From an uncultured Sunxiuqinia sp. (GTDB lineage: Bacteria; Bacteroidota; Bacteroidia; Bacteroidales; Prolixibacteraceae), in contig NZ_CANLZV010000018.1 of the NCBI RefSeq assembly GCF_947495665.1, positions 16,472 through 80,471 on the forward strand: a DNA stretch of 64,000 bases, written 5' to 3'. Numbering within the stretch: the stretch's first letter is position 1; the number at the start of each line of letters is the position of its first letter. This document shows, piece after piece, positions 42,996-52,393 of this stretch. The position numbers were made by a program, and so were the translations under genes. The notes under the pieces were generated by a model that did no database searches, was not told where the DNA came from, and saw only the letters and a list, made by a program, of their open reading frames with translations.

Positions 42996-44471
42996 ATGGC
43001 AAATTATTTCAACACACTTCCGTTGCGTTTGCAATTGGAACAGTTAGGAACTTGTGAGTTTATGGACCAGGCTGAATTTGCAGACGGCGTAAAAAAGCTG
43101 GAAGGCAAAAAAGTAGTCATCGTGGGTTGTGGCGCACAAGGCTTGAATCAAGGTTTAAACATGCGCGATTCAGGTCTGGACGTATCGTACACCCTGCGTG
43201 AAGCAGCCATCAAGGAAAAGCGTCAGTCATACAAAAATGCAGTTGAAAACAATTTCAAAGTAGGAACTTACGAAGAAATGTTGCCAACCGCTGACTTGGT
43301 GATTAACCTGACTCCGGACAAACAGCACACCAACGTGATTAACGCGGTGATGCCACTGATGAAAAAAGGAGCAACTTTATCGTACTCTCACGGGTTCAAC
43401 ATTGTTGAGGAAGGCATGCAAGTCCGTAAAGACCTTACCGTGATTATGGTAGCGCCTAAATCGCCGGGTTCGGAAGTGCGTGAAGAATACAAACGTGGTT
43501 TTGGGGTACCTACCCTGATTGCCGTTCACCCCGAAAATGATCCAAACGGAGATGGATTTGAAATTGCCAAAGCTTATGCCGTGGCTACTGGTGGACACAA
43601 AGCGGGTGTTTTGAAATCATCGTTTGTTGCCGAAGTGAAATCAGATTTGATGGGTGAGCAAACCATTTTGTGTGGCTTGTTGCAAACAGGTTCAATCCTG
43701 TCGTTCGACAAAATGATTGAAAAAGGCATTGAGCCAGGCTATGCTTCAAAACTGATTCAGTATGGATGGGAAGTGATTACCGAAGCCTTGAAACACGGTG
43801 GAATCACGAACATGATGGATCGTTTGTCGAATCCGGCAAAAATCAAAGCTTTTGAATTGGCTGAAGAGTTGAAAGATATTATGCGTCCGTTGTTCCAAAA
43901 GCATATGGATGATATCATGTCGGGTGAATTCTCGAAAACCATGATGGAAGACTGGGCCAATGATGATAAAAACCTGTTGACCTGGCGTGCTGCCACTGGT
44001 GAAACGGCTTTTGAAAAAACGCCAGCTACCGATGAAGAAGTTAGTGAGCAGGAATACTTTGACAATGGCGTTTTGTTGGTTGCCTTTGTGAAATCTGGTG
44101 TTGAGCTGGCTTTCGAAACCATGACCGAAGCTGGTATCAAAGAAGAGTCAGCTTACTACGAGTCGTTGCACGAAACGCCGCTGATTGCCAATACGATTGC
44201 CCGTAAGAAGTTGTTCGAAATGAACCGGGTTATTTCGGATACGGCCGAGTATGGCTGCTATTTGTTCGATCATGCCTGCAAGCCCTTGTTAGCTGACTTC
44301 ATGAACAAAATTGAAGCTGATGTGATTGGTGAAACTTATGGCGAAGGTTATGACAACAGTGTGGATAACAAACGACTGATTGAAGTAAACGCCCAAATTC
44401 GCTACCACGATGTGGAAATCATTGGCGAAGAATTGCGTGCGGCTATGGCTGCCATGAAAGCGATTTACTAG
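42996..44471 (+). CDS. ilvC: Ketol-acid reductoisomerase (class II)
   Basis: NADPH enzyme converting acetolactate or acetohydroxybutyrate to the dihydroxy acids. From ATG 42996 ([18 protein letters not shown]) it is 491 residues, the size of the long E. coli-type enzyme with a duplicated C-terminal knotted domain; an in-frame TTG at 42966 is rejected. The Rossmann motif is [21 protein letters not shown] with a basic stretch [13 protein letters not shown] for NADPH. Metal-binding segments include [13 protein letters not shown] and the C-terminal repeat, and SHGFNIVEE and [13 protein letters not shown] also fit. Last gene of the ilv cluster, followed by a terminator. Confidence 0.96.
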   Translation: MANYFNTLPLRLQLEQLGTCEFMDQAEFADGVKKLEGKKVVIVGCGAQGLNQGLNMRDSGLDVSYTLREAAIKEKRQSYKNAVENNFKVGTYEEMLPTADLVINLTPDKQHTNVINAVMPLMKKGATLSYSHGFNIVEEGMQVRKDLTVIMVAPKSPGSEVREEYKRGFGVPTLIAVHPENDPNGDGFEIAKAYAVATGGHKAGVLKSSFVAEVKSDLMGEQTILCGLLQTGSILSFDKMIEKGIEPGYASKLIQYGWEVITEALKHGGITNMMDRLSNPAKIKAFELAEELKDIMRPLFQKHMDDIMSGEFSKTMMEDWANDDKNLLTWRAATGETAFEKTPATDEEVSEQEYFDNGVLLVAFVKSGVELAFETMTEAGIKEESAYYESLHETPLIANTIARKKLFEMNRVISDTAEYGCYLFDHACKPLLADFMNKIEADVIGETYGEGYDNSVDNKRLIEVNAQIRYHDVEIIGEELRAAMAAMKAIY

Positions 44472-44523
44472 TTTATTCGCAATTTCCCGGCAAACAAAAG
44501 TAGCCGGGGAAAGATAAGATAGA

Positions 44524-44552
44524 AGCTCCATCCTGGTGATGGGGCTTTTTTT
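44524..44552 (+). terminator. Terminator of the ilv operon
   Basis: AGCTCCATC (44524-44532) pairs with GATGGGGCT (44538-44546) with one G-U pair, then seven T. Confidence 0.85.
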
Positions 44553-44648
44553 GTGCGGTTTATCCGGCTGGTTTTGCAGCTTGTCAGAATATTCTTTTAA
44601 ATTCATCCTTTTTAGAGGTTCTTTGAACAAACCTTTAATACCGGACTG

Positions 44649-46430
44649 ATGAAAAATCGAATCGTACTTTTTCTTTTAACGATCCTGTCGTGTCAACTCT
44701 GGGCGTCTAATGAGCCCGACCCAGTTGATGCTGATCTTCTGAAACGAATTGAAAACAAATTTGTGGTGGACTCGCTGCCCGTTCGTTATTATTCCAATAT
44801 CCTGATTCGGCTGGAGGGACAGCCAACAGCTGAAGACTCGCTCATTGTGCAGCAACTGGTTGATACTTTAAACTCGGTTATTGATGTGTGGAAAGTGTAC
44901 CTGATTTATGAAGGCACATCGAATCTGGTGATTCAGCTGAATATGCCGGAAAATATTGGAAAGGAAAACCAGATAGAGCGAAGGGATAATACACGTGAGA
45001 TTGTTCAGAATAAGATTATCTTGAATTTGGACGCAGATGCTGATTCACTGACACGCAAAAAGCAGTTGTATTATTACCTGATGCGTTCGCTGGTGAAATT
45101 CACCGATAAGGCAGCGGAGTCACCTAAAGTAAAGGGAAGTGTCTTTGATGAAGATTCGCCGGAGAAAATCACTTTTGCCTCGGTTGATTTGCCCGTTATC
45201 AAAAGTTTGTACGCAAAAGTGTATGATGATCGGTCGCGCAGGCCAAGGAAAAATTCACCTTTTCAATCGAAGAAAGTCAGTCCTCGAAACCGCTTTTTAG
45301 TGAGTTCAGCAGCCGGATTAATGGGCATGTTGCTGGCGATTATTTACCTGATTGCGATTGTGCAGACAGGGGTGATTAAGAACCATAACTATGATTTTGG
45401 GAAGTTTTTGTGGCAGGGCATGTTGGTGTTTTTTGCTTATGTGCTTCAGGTGGCTGTTGCTTCGTCCATCAAAGTGTATTTCTTAAATGTCAAGTTTGAT
45501 TACCGTATTGTGCTGGGCAATACCATTGGTATTGCTGCATTGGGGGTTATAAGCATCATTCTTATTTTTCTGACGGAGTTTGGCATTTTAAGAAAGCGAA
45601 AGGATGATTTATTGCTGAACACGCTGATTCCATTTTTAACCACTACGTTTATTCCGGCACTGCTCCCCATGGGACTAATGCTGATTATGCCTTCTTCAGT
45701 GAGAAATGAGGAAGCCATTTTTGGAGTGACAGTCACGACCATTTTGTTTTGCTCGCTTATTGGAGTGGCCCGTACTTTTTACATCTATATGAGCATGCAG
45801 TCGCGCCACTTGCTGCGCAAGAAAGATGTGCAGTTGGCGCAGTTGAGCGAATTGCACAAACAAGCTGAACTGCAATCATTGCAATCCAAAATTAATCCCC
45901 ACTTTTTGTATAATTCGTTAAATTCGATCGCGAGCCTGGCAACCATCGATGGACAAAAAACGGAGAAGATGGCTTTGGCTTTATCCGATTTCTTTAAGTA
46001 TTCGTTGAACAAGGAGCAAAAGCAAACGGTGAGTTTGAAAGAAGAGATGGAGTCGGTTGAGACCTACTTAATCATTGAAAAGGTGCGTTTTGGCGAGCGG
46101 CTCAATTATGAAGTTCAGCTGCCGCAGGAACTCGAAGAAGCGCATATTCCCCAGTTTTTGATTCAGCCGCTGGTTGAAAATGCCGTGAAACATGGCCTGT
46201 CTCAATTAACCCACAATGGGTTGATTCGGGTGGTGGTTGAGCGTGTGAATAAACAACTTAAAATCCGGGTTTTTGATAACGGACCTGCATTCCCGGATGA
46301 GCCAATTGCCGGCTACGGACTACAAAGCATTCAGGAAAAATTGAATTTGCTTTATCAAAACAAGGCGTGGCTCAAGTGGGAAAATGCGCCGGAGAAACAC
46401 ATTCTTATTGTATTACCTTTTTCAGAATAA
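44649..46430 (+). CDS. LytS/YehU-family sensor histidine kinase
   Basis: A 593-residue sensor of the His_kinase (PF06580) type. N-terminal signal FLLTILSCQLWA, then an extracytoplasmic domain of about 190 residues of no recognised family, then about five TM helices between 218 and 400, and a cytoplasmic kinase core. Phospho-acceptor His lies in LQSKINPHFLYNSLNSIASL (about 412-431); ATPase boxes are IPQFLIQPLVENAVKHGL and GYGLQSIQEKLNLLY. The response regulator gene follows 9 bp later. In Bacteroidota such pairs often regulate neighbouring transport or envelope genes, but the target here is not clear. Confidence 0.93.
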   Translation: MKNRIVLFLLTILSCQLWASNEPDPVDADLLKRIENKFVVDSLPVRYYSNILIRLEGQPTAEDSLIVQQLVDTLNSVIDVWKVYLIYEGTSNLVIQLNMPENIGKENQIERRDNTREIVQNKIILNLDADADSLTRKKQLYYYLMRSLVKFTDKAAESPKVKGSVFDEDSPEKITFASVDLPVIKSLYAKVYDDRSRRPRKNSPFQSKKVSPRNRFLVSSAAGLMGMLLAIIYLIAIVQTGVIKNHNYDFGKFLWQGMLVFFAYVLQVAVASSIKVYFLNVKFDYRIVLGNTIGIAALGVISIILIFLTEFGILRKRKDDLLLNTLIPFLTTTFIPALLPMGLMLIMPSSVRNEEAIFGVTVTTILFCSLIGVARTFYIYMSMQSRHLLRKKDVQLAQLSELHKQAELQSLQSKINPHFLYNSLNSIASLATIDGQKTEKMALALSDFFKYSLNKEQKQTVSLKEEMESVETYLIIEKVRFGERLNYEVQLPQELEEAHIPQFLIQPLVENAVKHGLSQLTHNGLIRVVVERVNKQLKIRVFDNGPAFPDEPIAGYGLQSIQEKLNLLYQNKAWLKWENAPEKHILIVLPFSE

Positions 46431-46439
46431 AAAAACAGC

Positions 46440-47204
46440 ATGTTGAATAATCACTATCGAACCCTGATAATTGATGATGAAAGTCCGGCGCGGCAACGGA
46501 TGCAGCAAATATTAAGGGAAGTGCCGGAGATTGATCTGGTAGGAGAAGCTGCCAATGGACTGGAAGCGGTCAGGCTGATTGAAGATTTGCAGCCGGATCT
46601 GATTTTTCTGGATATCCAGATGCCGGGCCTTAATGGTTTTGAAGTGTTGCAACAGATCAGCTATTTTCCTACGGTGGTTTTTTGCACCGCTTACGATGAC
46701 TATGCGTTGGAGGCTTTTGAAACTGCTGCAATTGATTACCTGGTAAAGCCGGTAAAAGCCGAGCGGGTCAGACGCTCCATCGAGAAACTGCGGTCGTTGC
46801 AGCAGGAGGTGAAAAGAGAGCAGGTGTTGCAATTGCTGTCCAGTTATTCTTCTCCGGAAAAACGAAAAAGAGTGACCAGCATTCCTGTTAAGCTGGGCGA
46901 CCGGATGTTGTTAGTTAAACTGACCGACATCAGCTACTTTATTTCCGAAGACAAGTATGTGTCGATTGTGAAAAAGGATGGTAAAAAGTACCTGACCGAC
47001 CACAGCCTGAAATTTCTGGAAGAGAAACTTCCCGATAACTTTATTCGCATTCATCGGAGTATTTTAGTTAATGCAACACTGATTCATGAAATTGACAAGC
47101 ACTCGGGCTGCCGGTATGTGGTTCGTTTGGATGATCTGGTTAAAACAAAACTGGTGAGTGGGCGAAACTACGGCGAGAAAATAAAAGCTTTGCTGGAACT
47201 TTAG
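46440..47204 (+). CDS. LytTR-family response regulator
   Basis: DNA-binding response regulator of 254 residues, partner of the upstream kinase. The receiver domain has D12-D13 (IIDDESPARQRM), phospho-acceptor Asp58 in LIFLDIQMPGLNG, and Lys in IDYLVKPVKAERV. The C-terminal LytTR domain (about 142-250) shows IPVKLGDRMLLVKLTDISYFISEDKYVSI-type strands, then FIRIHRSILVNATLIHEIDK and VSGRNYGEKIKALL. LytTR proteins bind paired imperfect repeats upstream of their targets; none was identified. The gap to the kinase is 9 bp, consistent with an operon. Confidence 0.93.
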   Translation: MLNNHYRTLIIDDESPARQRMQQILREVPEIDLVGEAANGLEAVRLIEDLQPDLIFLDIQMPGLNGFEVLQQISYFPTVVFCTAYDDYALEAFETAAIDYLVKPVKAERVRRSIEKLRSLQQEVKREQVLQLLSSYSSPEKRKRVTSIPVKLGDRMLLVKLTDISYFISEDKYVSIVKKDGKKYLTDHSLKFLEEKLPDNFIRIHRSILVNATLIHEIDKHSGCRYVVRLDDLVKTKLVSGRNYGEKIKALLEL

Positions 47205-47384
47205 GTATCTGTAGAACGAAATATGGATTCCTGTTGGTGAAAATAGGCTTTAGGTAAGCGGGTTTCTTAATTCAAAATGAAATCGTACAGGGTGAATGAG
47301 GAAAGCAGTAGTTGGCAATGGTTATTTTTGTATTTTCATGTTGACTAAAATTTTTCTTGTTATTAACGCAAAGAGATTCTGACT

Positions 47385-48197
47385 ATGTATTCATGGTTTG
47401 TTGAACAAGGGCCTGTGATGCAGGCATTACTTGCTACATTATTTACCTGGTTTGTAACGGCACTTGGTGCCGGTATGGTTTTTTTCTTTAAACGGATCAA
47501 CCGTAAGGTGTTGGATGGCATGCTGGGGTTTGCCGCAGGGGTTATGATTGCCGCCAGTTTTTGGTCTTTGTTAAGTCCTGCCATCGAAATGGCAAGTGAA
47601 ACCAGTGACAAGCCATGGATTCCGGCAGTGATCGGATTCCTCAGTGGGGGGGCTTTTTTATGGCTTGCCGACCAGCTGATTCCTCACTTGCACCTTGGAT
47701 TTCCTCGGGAAGAGGCCGAAGGGGTTCCTACTTCCTGGCGCAGAAGCGTGCTGTTGGTGTTGGCCATTACCTTGCACAATATTCCTGAAGGCTTGGCTGT
47801 TGGAGTCGCTTTTGGTGCGGTGGCATCTGGCCTTCCGGCAGCTTCATTGGCAGGAGCCATTGCTTTGGCCATTGGTATTGGTATTCAGAACTTCCCCGAG
47901 GGAGCTGCTGTATCAGTCCCACTTCGTCGGGAAGGTTTTTCGCGTCGCAAAAGCTTCATGTACGGGCAGGCTTCCGGAATTGTGGAGCCCATTGCCGGTG
48001 TAATTGGAGCAGCAGCCGTGGTGATGATGCGCCCAATTTTGCCTTATGCACTTTCGTTTGCTGCCGGTGCCATGATCTATGTTGTGGTGGAAGAATTAAT
48101 TCCTGAGTCGCAGTTGGAGAAAAACACGGATATTGCAACCATTGGTGCCATGCTGGGCTTCGCGGTGATGATGACCCTGGATGTGGCTTTGGGCTAG
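47385..48197 (+). CDS. ZIP-family divalent metal transporter
   Basis: A 270-residue membrane protein of the GufA/ZupT branch of ZIP transporters, with about eight TM helices. The diagnostic metal-site helices are present: [14 protein letters not shown] (helix 4) and [18 protein letters not shown] (helix 5), each with the ExxH- or HNxPEG-type residues, and the loop before them contains [13 protein letters not shown]. Uptake of zinc and other divalent cations is expected. Monocistronic; TATTTTTG at 47323-47330 may be its -7 box. Confidence 0.92.
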   Translation: MYSWFVEQGPVMQALLATLFTWFVTALGAGMVFFFKRINRKVLDGMLGFAAGVMIAASFWSLLSPAIEMASETSDKPWIPAVIGFLSGGAFLWLADQLIPHLHLGFPREEAEGVPTSWRRSVLLVLAITLHNIPEGLAVGVAFGAVASGLPAASLAGAIALAIGIGIQNFPEGAAVSVPLRREGFSRRKSFMYGQASGIVEPIAGVIGAAAVVMMRPILPYALSFAAGAMIYVVVEELIPESQLEKNTDIATIGAMLGFAVMMTLDVALG

Positions 48198-48377
48198 TAG
48201 CTGACGTTTCAAACTTCACTTTTCAAGTTCCAAGCAGATAGTTTGCAGTTCCAGGTATGCATCTCTGGATTGATAGAATCGTGCTATGAATTGTCTCAAA
48301 ACTATCTTTTAAACATGTTTTTGCGTGCTGGAAGTTTGCTGCTAAAAGCGTAATATTAGTCATTAAAACTGAATATT

Positions 48378-48788
48378 ATGAGTAGCATTATTGAAGGAAC
48401 CTACAAGCTTTTGTCTTTTAGCCTTGAAAAAGAGAATGGGACCGTGGAGTACCCGTTTGGGAAAGATGCCATTGGCTACATTAACTACACGGGGTCTGGT
48501 CATTTTTCCGTTCAATACATGCCCCGGCATCAGCAAGCGGATAATTGGAAAGGTGTATCCTATTTTGGAACCTATGAATACAACCGGGAGAAGGATTACA
48601 TTGTGCATCATGTTGAAGGTTCGCTGTTTTCGAGCGAGGAGGGCCTGGATAAAATTATCCATTCGCGGGTGCGGGGTAAAAGCCTGAAATTGACTTGTCC
48701 TACACCTACAGCTGGCGGAAAGACTGAAGAGGCAGCTACCATTCATTTTGAAAAACAGGAGGTCTTGCCTCCCGTTACGGTGTTTTAA
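48378..48788 (+). CDS. Lipocalin-like domain protein
   Basis: A 136-residue cytoplasmic beta protein of the Lipocalin_5 type: it opens IEGTYKLLSFSLEKENGTV, followed by the GYINYTGSGHFSVQYM strand pair and YFGTYEYNREKDYIVHHVEGSL, and ends with KSLKLTCPTP. Such small proteins probably bind a hydrophobic ligand; no substrate can be assigned. The stop overlaps the convergent gene at 48785 by 4 bp. Confidence 0.75.
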   Translation: MSSIIEGTYKLLSFSLEKENGTVEYPFGKDAIGYINYTGSGHFSVQYMPRHQQADNWKGVSYFGTYEYNREKDYIVHHVEGSLFSSEEGLDKIIHSRVRGKSLKLTCPTPTAGGKTEEAATIHFEKQEVLPPVTVF

Positions 48789-49126
48789 TTCTTCCGGCGA
48801 AAAGAAAAATTCAGGAGCCGATCAAATTGGAAAAGTAGAATCACGGCAATTGCAAATTGAACGAATAAGGCGATTTTGCGTAGTGGAATTCCATGGATCT
48901 GTTCGTTAAGGTTGACGGTGAGGCTGGTAATGAGTAAGCCCATAAAAAGGCCGAGAAAGAAAAAGAGCCAGGCTAAATGCAAGTTGTTGTTAACCGATTT
49001 TTTTTGCTGCTGTTCCTGATTAATTTGATCCATCATCCGATCTTCAAAATCCTGAAAGGGCATTTCGGTAAGCGAATGCTTCATGAGATTTTTAATCAAT
49101 TTTTCTTCTTGTTGCATTTTGTCCAT
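48785..49126 (-). CDS. Small two-TM protein, probable anti-sigma-like partner
   Basis: A 113-residue protein: acidic, Gln-rich N-terminal helix (residues 1-45), then TM segments at about 49-70 and 85-100, then a basic tail. It follows the ECF sigma gene directly, the normal anti-sigma slot. It lacks a HxxxCxxC zinc motif, so it is not a typical ZAS anti-sigma factor. Function is inferred from position only. Confidence 0.6.
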   Translation of the reverse strand: MDKMQQEEKLIKNLMKHSLTEMPFQDFEDRMMDQINQEQQQKKSVNNNLHLAWLFFFLGLFMGLLITSLTVNLNEQIHGIPLRKIALFVQFAIAVILLFQFDRLLNFSFRRKN

Positions 49127-49127
49127 G

Positions 49128-49682
49128 TCACACTGTTTTTAACTCGTTGCATAATAATCGGTTTACAACCGATAACATGTTCTTACGACCTCTGTGCAGA
49201 ATCACCCGCACGTTGGCTTCCGCCCAACCGGTCTCATCGGCAATGGTTTTAGCCGATTGGTCTTCCAGGTAAAATAGCCGTAATACCAAACTTTCTTTTG
49301 GCCGAATTTGCTTTAAGGCTTCCTGGACCAAGATCGTTTGCTCTTCGGAGGTCATGCCGTTGAGGGTGTCTTCAATAGAATCTAATCCCGTTTCCGGGAG
49401 TTCATCTTGATAAAGGTGCTGTTTTTTTTCTTCGCGTAAGCGCTGGAAAGCTTCGTTGATAACGATTCGGTAAAACCAGGTTTTAAAACTAGAGTGCCCT
49501 TTAAACGATTTCAGTTTTTGGAACACCTTGATAAACGACTCCTGGACGACCTCCTCGGCCCAAAATTCATCTTTGACCACAGAGATGGCCACTGAAAAGG
49601 CCAGGTCTTTATAATTGCTTATAAAATACCTGAACCCTTCCGTGTCTCCGTTTAATACCTTTTTGATGTAAAGGCTGTCCAT
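49128..49682 (-). CDS. ECF-type RNA polymerase sigma factor
   Basis: A 184-residue sigma-70 group IV protein. Region 2 is visible in FRYFISNYKDLAFSVAISVV, then EEVVQESFIKVFQKLKSFKGHSSFKTWFYRIVINEAFQRLREEK with the KTWFYRIVIN core; region 4 is in EQTILVQEALKQIRPKESLVLRLFYLEDQSAKTIADETGWAEANVRVILHRGRKNM, with the helix-turn-helix toward the end. Region 3 is absent, as expected. Second gene of a three-gene minus-strand operon with a DUF6249 protein before it and a small two-TM protein after it. Its promoter class cannot be read here. Confidence 0.93.
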   Translation of the reverse strand: MDSLYIKKVLNGDTEGFRYFISNYKDLAFSVAISVVKDEFWAEEVVQESFIKVFQKLKSFKGHSSFKTWFYRIVINEAFQRLREEKKQHLYQDELPETGLDSIEDTLNGMTSEEQTILVQEALKQIRPKESLVLRLFYLEDQSAKTIADETGWAEANVRVILHRGRKNMLSVVNRLLCNELKTV

Positions 49683-49691
49683 TCGTGACTC

Positions 49692-50051
49692 CTAGTTTTT
49701 GCTTGGTTTGTCGACGTAATGGGCAATAATCATTGAGATTCCCCCAAACAACATTAATGCAACGAAAATAGCAAAACCATTAGTTCTGTCAATCACCTTT
49801 TCAATTGTAGGGATTCCACTTAAAAAGATGATAAGAGTTCCTCCAAAAGCGATACCTGTAATTAGTAGCCCAAGCTTCAACCAAGGGAACCGAAAGCGAA
49901 ATTCACGTTTGGCATAAATCTCCGAAACATCCTTATCCCTTTCAATTAGGGCCATACGCTCTTTGTTTCGGGCCTGAAGGAAATAGTACCATCCAAAAAA
50001 CACGCTGGCAAAAAAACCCAGCCAAATGAGTGCTAACATCAAATCTTCCAT
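49692..50051 (-). CDS. DUF6249-type small membrane protein
   Basis: A 119-residue protein with three hydrophobic segments (about 5-25, 58-80 and 92-110) and a basic central stretch AKREFRFRFPWLKLG. It matches in style the small DUF6249 proteins that commonly accompany ECF sigma genes in Bacteroidota. It is the first gene of the operon, 9 bp before the sigma gene. Role in sigma control is inference; no catalytic motif. Confidence 0.7.
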   Translation of the reverse strand: MEDLMLALIWLGFFASVFFGWYYFLQARNKERMALIERDKDVSEIYAKREFRFRFPWLKLGLLITGIAFGGTLIIFLSGIPTIEKVIDRTNGFAIFVALMLFGGISMIIAHYVDKPSKN

Positions 50052-50192
50052 ACTTCTTTGTTTTTGTTTTGCCCCTTTGATGCAAGCTAGTAAGAAATGT
50101 TACAAAGAAAATTGCTGCTATGGTAATTTTTGAAGGAAATGTGATTATTGAACCAGCACAATTATGTTTTGAACTAAGGAAATAGTAATGCA

Positions 50193-50228
50193 ACTATTTT
50201 GAATAGTTTGAAAACTAAAAAATATAGT
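50193..50228. promoter_or_regulatory. Two BlaI-type operator dyads
   Basis: ACTATTTTGAATAGT (50193-50207) and ACTAAAAAATATAGT (50214-50228) share the form ACTA-N7-TAGT and are centred 21 bp apart, two helical turns. The first overlaps the -33 box and the second fills the spacer to the -7 box of the gene for a BlaI/MecI-type repressor, whose known operators are also short ACTA/TAGT dyads. Autorepression is therefore likely. Confidence 0.75.
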
Positions 50229-50236
50229 TATATTTG
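50207..50236 (+). promoter_or_regulatory. Promoter of the blaI-M56 operon
   Basis: TTTG (50207-50210) and TATATTTG (50229-50236), an exact -33/-7 pair with an 18-bp spacer, place the start near 50243, about 12 nt before the ATG. Confidence 0.75.
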
Positions 50237-50254
50237 ATGCAAGCATAAATAATC

Positions 50255-50629
50255 ATGAAACATCTGACGAATCGAGAAGAAGAAATTATGGAGCTTTTTT
50301 GGGAAAAAGGTTCCTTGTTTGTTAAAGAAATTATTGAATTAATGGTTGGTTCAAAGCCTCATTACAATACCATTTCAACCATTGTGCGGGGGCTCGAAGA
50401 AAAGGGTTTTGTCGACCATGAACAGTTTGGAAATACCTACCGGTATTTTGCTAAAATATCACGTGAGGAGTTTAGTAAGAATACGATTAAAAATCTGGTG
50501 AGCAAATATTTCAATACCTCGTACGCTTCGGTGGTCTCCATGTTTGTTGAAGAACAGAAAATTACAACCGAAGAAATTCAAGAGTTGATCCGTCAGGTTG
50601 AATCGCGTAAAAACACCGAAAATGAATAG
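50255..50629 (+). CDS. BlaI/MecI/CopY-family transcriptional repressor
   Basis: A 124-residue winged-helix dimer repressor. The N-terminal domain starts MKHLTNREEEIMELFWEKGS with the recognition segment SKPHYNTISTIVRGLEEKGFVDHEQFGNTYRYFA, the wing and winged helix that bind ACTA/TAGT-type dyads; the C-terminal dimer helices follow (SKYFNTSYASVVSMFVE). The downstream M56 metallopeptidase gene overlaps its end by 8 bp, the standard BlaI/BlaR1 pairing. No beta-lactamase or PBP gene is adjacent, so the signal may be unrelated to beta-lactams. Confidence 0.93.
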   Translation: MKHLTNREEEIMELFWEKGSLFVKEIIELMVGSKPHYNTISTIVRGLEEKGFVDHEQFGNTYRYFAKISREEFSKNTIKNLVSKYFNTSYASVVSMFVEEQKITTEEIQELIRQVESRKNTENE

Positions 50630-52139
50630 CTTACTTTTGTTTCTGGTCAAATCGACCCTGAGTTTGACTTTGCTGTACTTGACATTCCGGTTGTTAATGA
50701 GCCAGGAAACTTTCTTTAAGCTCACAAGGCTGGTGTTGTTGTTATTGATATTGGTGTCAGTAATAATTCCATTCTTAAGTGCACCTCAATTCTCTCAGCC
50801 ATCGGTAACAACAAAATTGAATCCTGTTTTTCAAAGTCACCTGGTTTTTGAAGAAACTGTTCCAACGATTGTTTCATCAGAGGTTCCTCAGCCTTTAACG
50901 GCAGTATCCGAAGCAGTTCAACCTAATGCTGTTTCGTTTATGACTATTATTTTATTCGTTTATCTATCTGGTGTTTTCATTTCATTTCTGGTGTTGTTTT
51001 CCAGCATTATTTCGGTTTTTCGGCTCTTTCGGAAAGCCCGGAAAGTTTCGCTGGATGGAATTCGCTTGATGATTATTGCTGACGACATTCCTGCTTTTTC
51101 GTTTGGCCGTTACATCCTGATTTCTCAGTACGATTACGAAACGAATTCGGAAGCTATTATTACACACGAGCGGTCTCACATTAGCCTGGGGCATTTTTAC
51201 GATCTCATGTTGATGGAACTGGCAAAAATTATCTTTTGGTTTAACCCGTTGATTTACCGCTTGGCCCGTGATCTGAAGGAAATTCACGAATTTCAGGCCG
51301 ATCAGCACACCCTCCATTCAGGCATCGATGCAACTCAATATCAATTATTAATCATTCAAAAATGTGTCGGACATCAAAAGTTCGCACTTGCAAACAGTTT
51401 TAATCATTGTCAAATTGAAAATCGTATTACTATGATGAACAAACAAAAAACGAGTAAAGCGTGGCGTTGGAAGGTGGCGACCTTTCTTCCCCTGCTTGCC
51501 CTGTTGCTGATGGCTTTCGGTAAAACGGGCGAAAAAATTCCTTTGGAAGAAGTAAATGTGTCAGAGAAAATGACTTCTATTGCTGAAGTTGATCAGGAAA
51601 ATCAAAACCAAAAGTCAAGTCGATTAATTGAGATCAGAAAAGATGGCAATTACATTGATGGCAAGCCGGTTTCTCTGGAAGAAATAACCGAGAAAGCAGA
51701 AGAATGGAGGAAATCCGACTCAAAAAGCACTTTTCTAGTTATTGTCAGAGATGCATCGCCTGATCGGGAAAGTACAATAAAGTCTATAAATGAAAGGTTT
51801 CAGAACTTGAATCTCGATATCGAGGTAGTTTATTATATTGTTGAAGAAATGCCTGAATTCCCCGGAGGAGAAAAAGCATTGCGTCAATGGATAAGTAGCC
51901 ATGTTCAATATCCGGAGGAAGTGAAAGCGAAAGGTATTGAAGAGAAAATTTATGTGAATTTTATTGTCGCTTCAGATGGGGAAATTATTCATCCTAAAAT
52001 CGTAAGGGGAGTGAATCCAGCGTTGAAAGCAGAAGCTTTAAGAGTAATTTCGCAAATGCCTGACTGGACTCCGGGAAAACAGAGGGGGCAAGCTGTTGCT
52101 GTCTCCTATACACAACCTGTATATTTCAGTCTCAATTAA
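50622..52139 (+). CDS. M56 (BlaR1-type) membrane metallopeptidase with TonB C-terminal domain
   Basis: Sensor-protease of the BlaR1/MecR1 class. I start it at ATG 50622 (MNSLLLFLVKSTLSLTLLYL), overlapping blaI by 8 bp; a TTG 24 bp upstream is also in frame. TM helices at about 3-22, 35-53 and 107-130 precede the cytoplasmic protease domain with HERSH (182-186) and the glutamate-bearing EIHEFQADQ. A TM at about 288-305 (TFLPLLALLLMAFG) is followed by an extracytoplasmic part ending in a TonB_C-like domain (about 415-505: GGEKALRQWISSHVQYPEE, KIYVNFIVASDGEI, AEALRVISQMPDWTPGKQRG). It probably cleaves the cognate repressor. Confidence 0.9.
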   Translation: MNSLLLFLVKSTLSLTLLYLTFRLLMSQETFFKLTRLVLLLLILVSVIIPFLSAPQFSQPSVTTKLNPVFQSHLVFEETVPTIVSSEVPQPLTAVSEAVQPNAVSFMTIILFVYLSGVFISFLVLFSSIISVFRLFRKARKVSLDGIRLMIIADDIPAFSFGRYILISQYDYETNSEAIITHERSHISLGHFYDLMLMELAKIIFWFNPLIYRLARDLKEIHEFQADQHTLHSGIDATQYQLLIIQKCVGHQKFALANSFNHCQIENRITMMNKQKTSKAWRWKVATFLPLLALLLMAFGKTGEKIPLEEVNVSEKMTSIAEVDQENQNQKSSRLIEIRKDGNYIDGKPVSLEEITEKAEEWRKSDSKSTFLVIVRDASPDRESTIKSINERFQNLNLDIEVVYYIVEEMPEFPGGEKALRQWISSHVQYPEEVKAKGIEEKIYVNFIVASDGEIIHPKIVRGVNPALKAEALRVISQMPDWTPGKQRGQAVAVSYTQPVYFSLN

Positions 52140-52145
52140 AAATAG

Positions 52146-52186
52146 AAAGCCGCCGGCTTTGGTGCGTCTCCATTGCCGGCAGCTTT
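52146..52186 (+). terminator. Hairpin after the blaI-M56 operon
   Basis: AAAGC-GCCGGC pairs with GCCGGC-GCTTT with one mismatch (C51/A81) across a 17-nt loop. The T tract is short, so termination strength is uncertain. The rest of 52187-52393 shows no gene. Confidence 0.6.
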
Positions 52187-52393
52187 AATCATTGTCAAAT
52201 GTTGTATTACTACAACATGCCAAAGTTAGGAATTGTAAACCGCTGTCAAGCACTTTTTTCCAAAAAAGGAAAAGTGATTTGATTTTCTCAAATTAAGACT
52301 GAATAATCTTTTTATTAAGAATCGTAAAATAAATAGCCGTTCTGTTTTCATTTTAAAATTAATTTGTGATATTTGCAGGAAATCATTGAAAAA

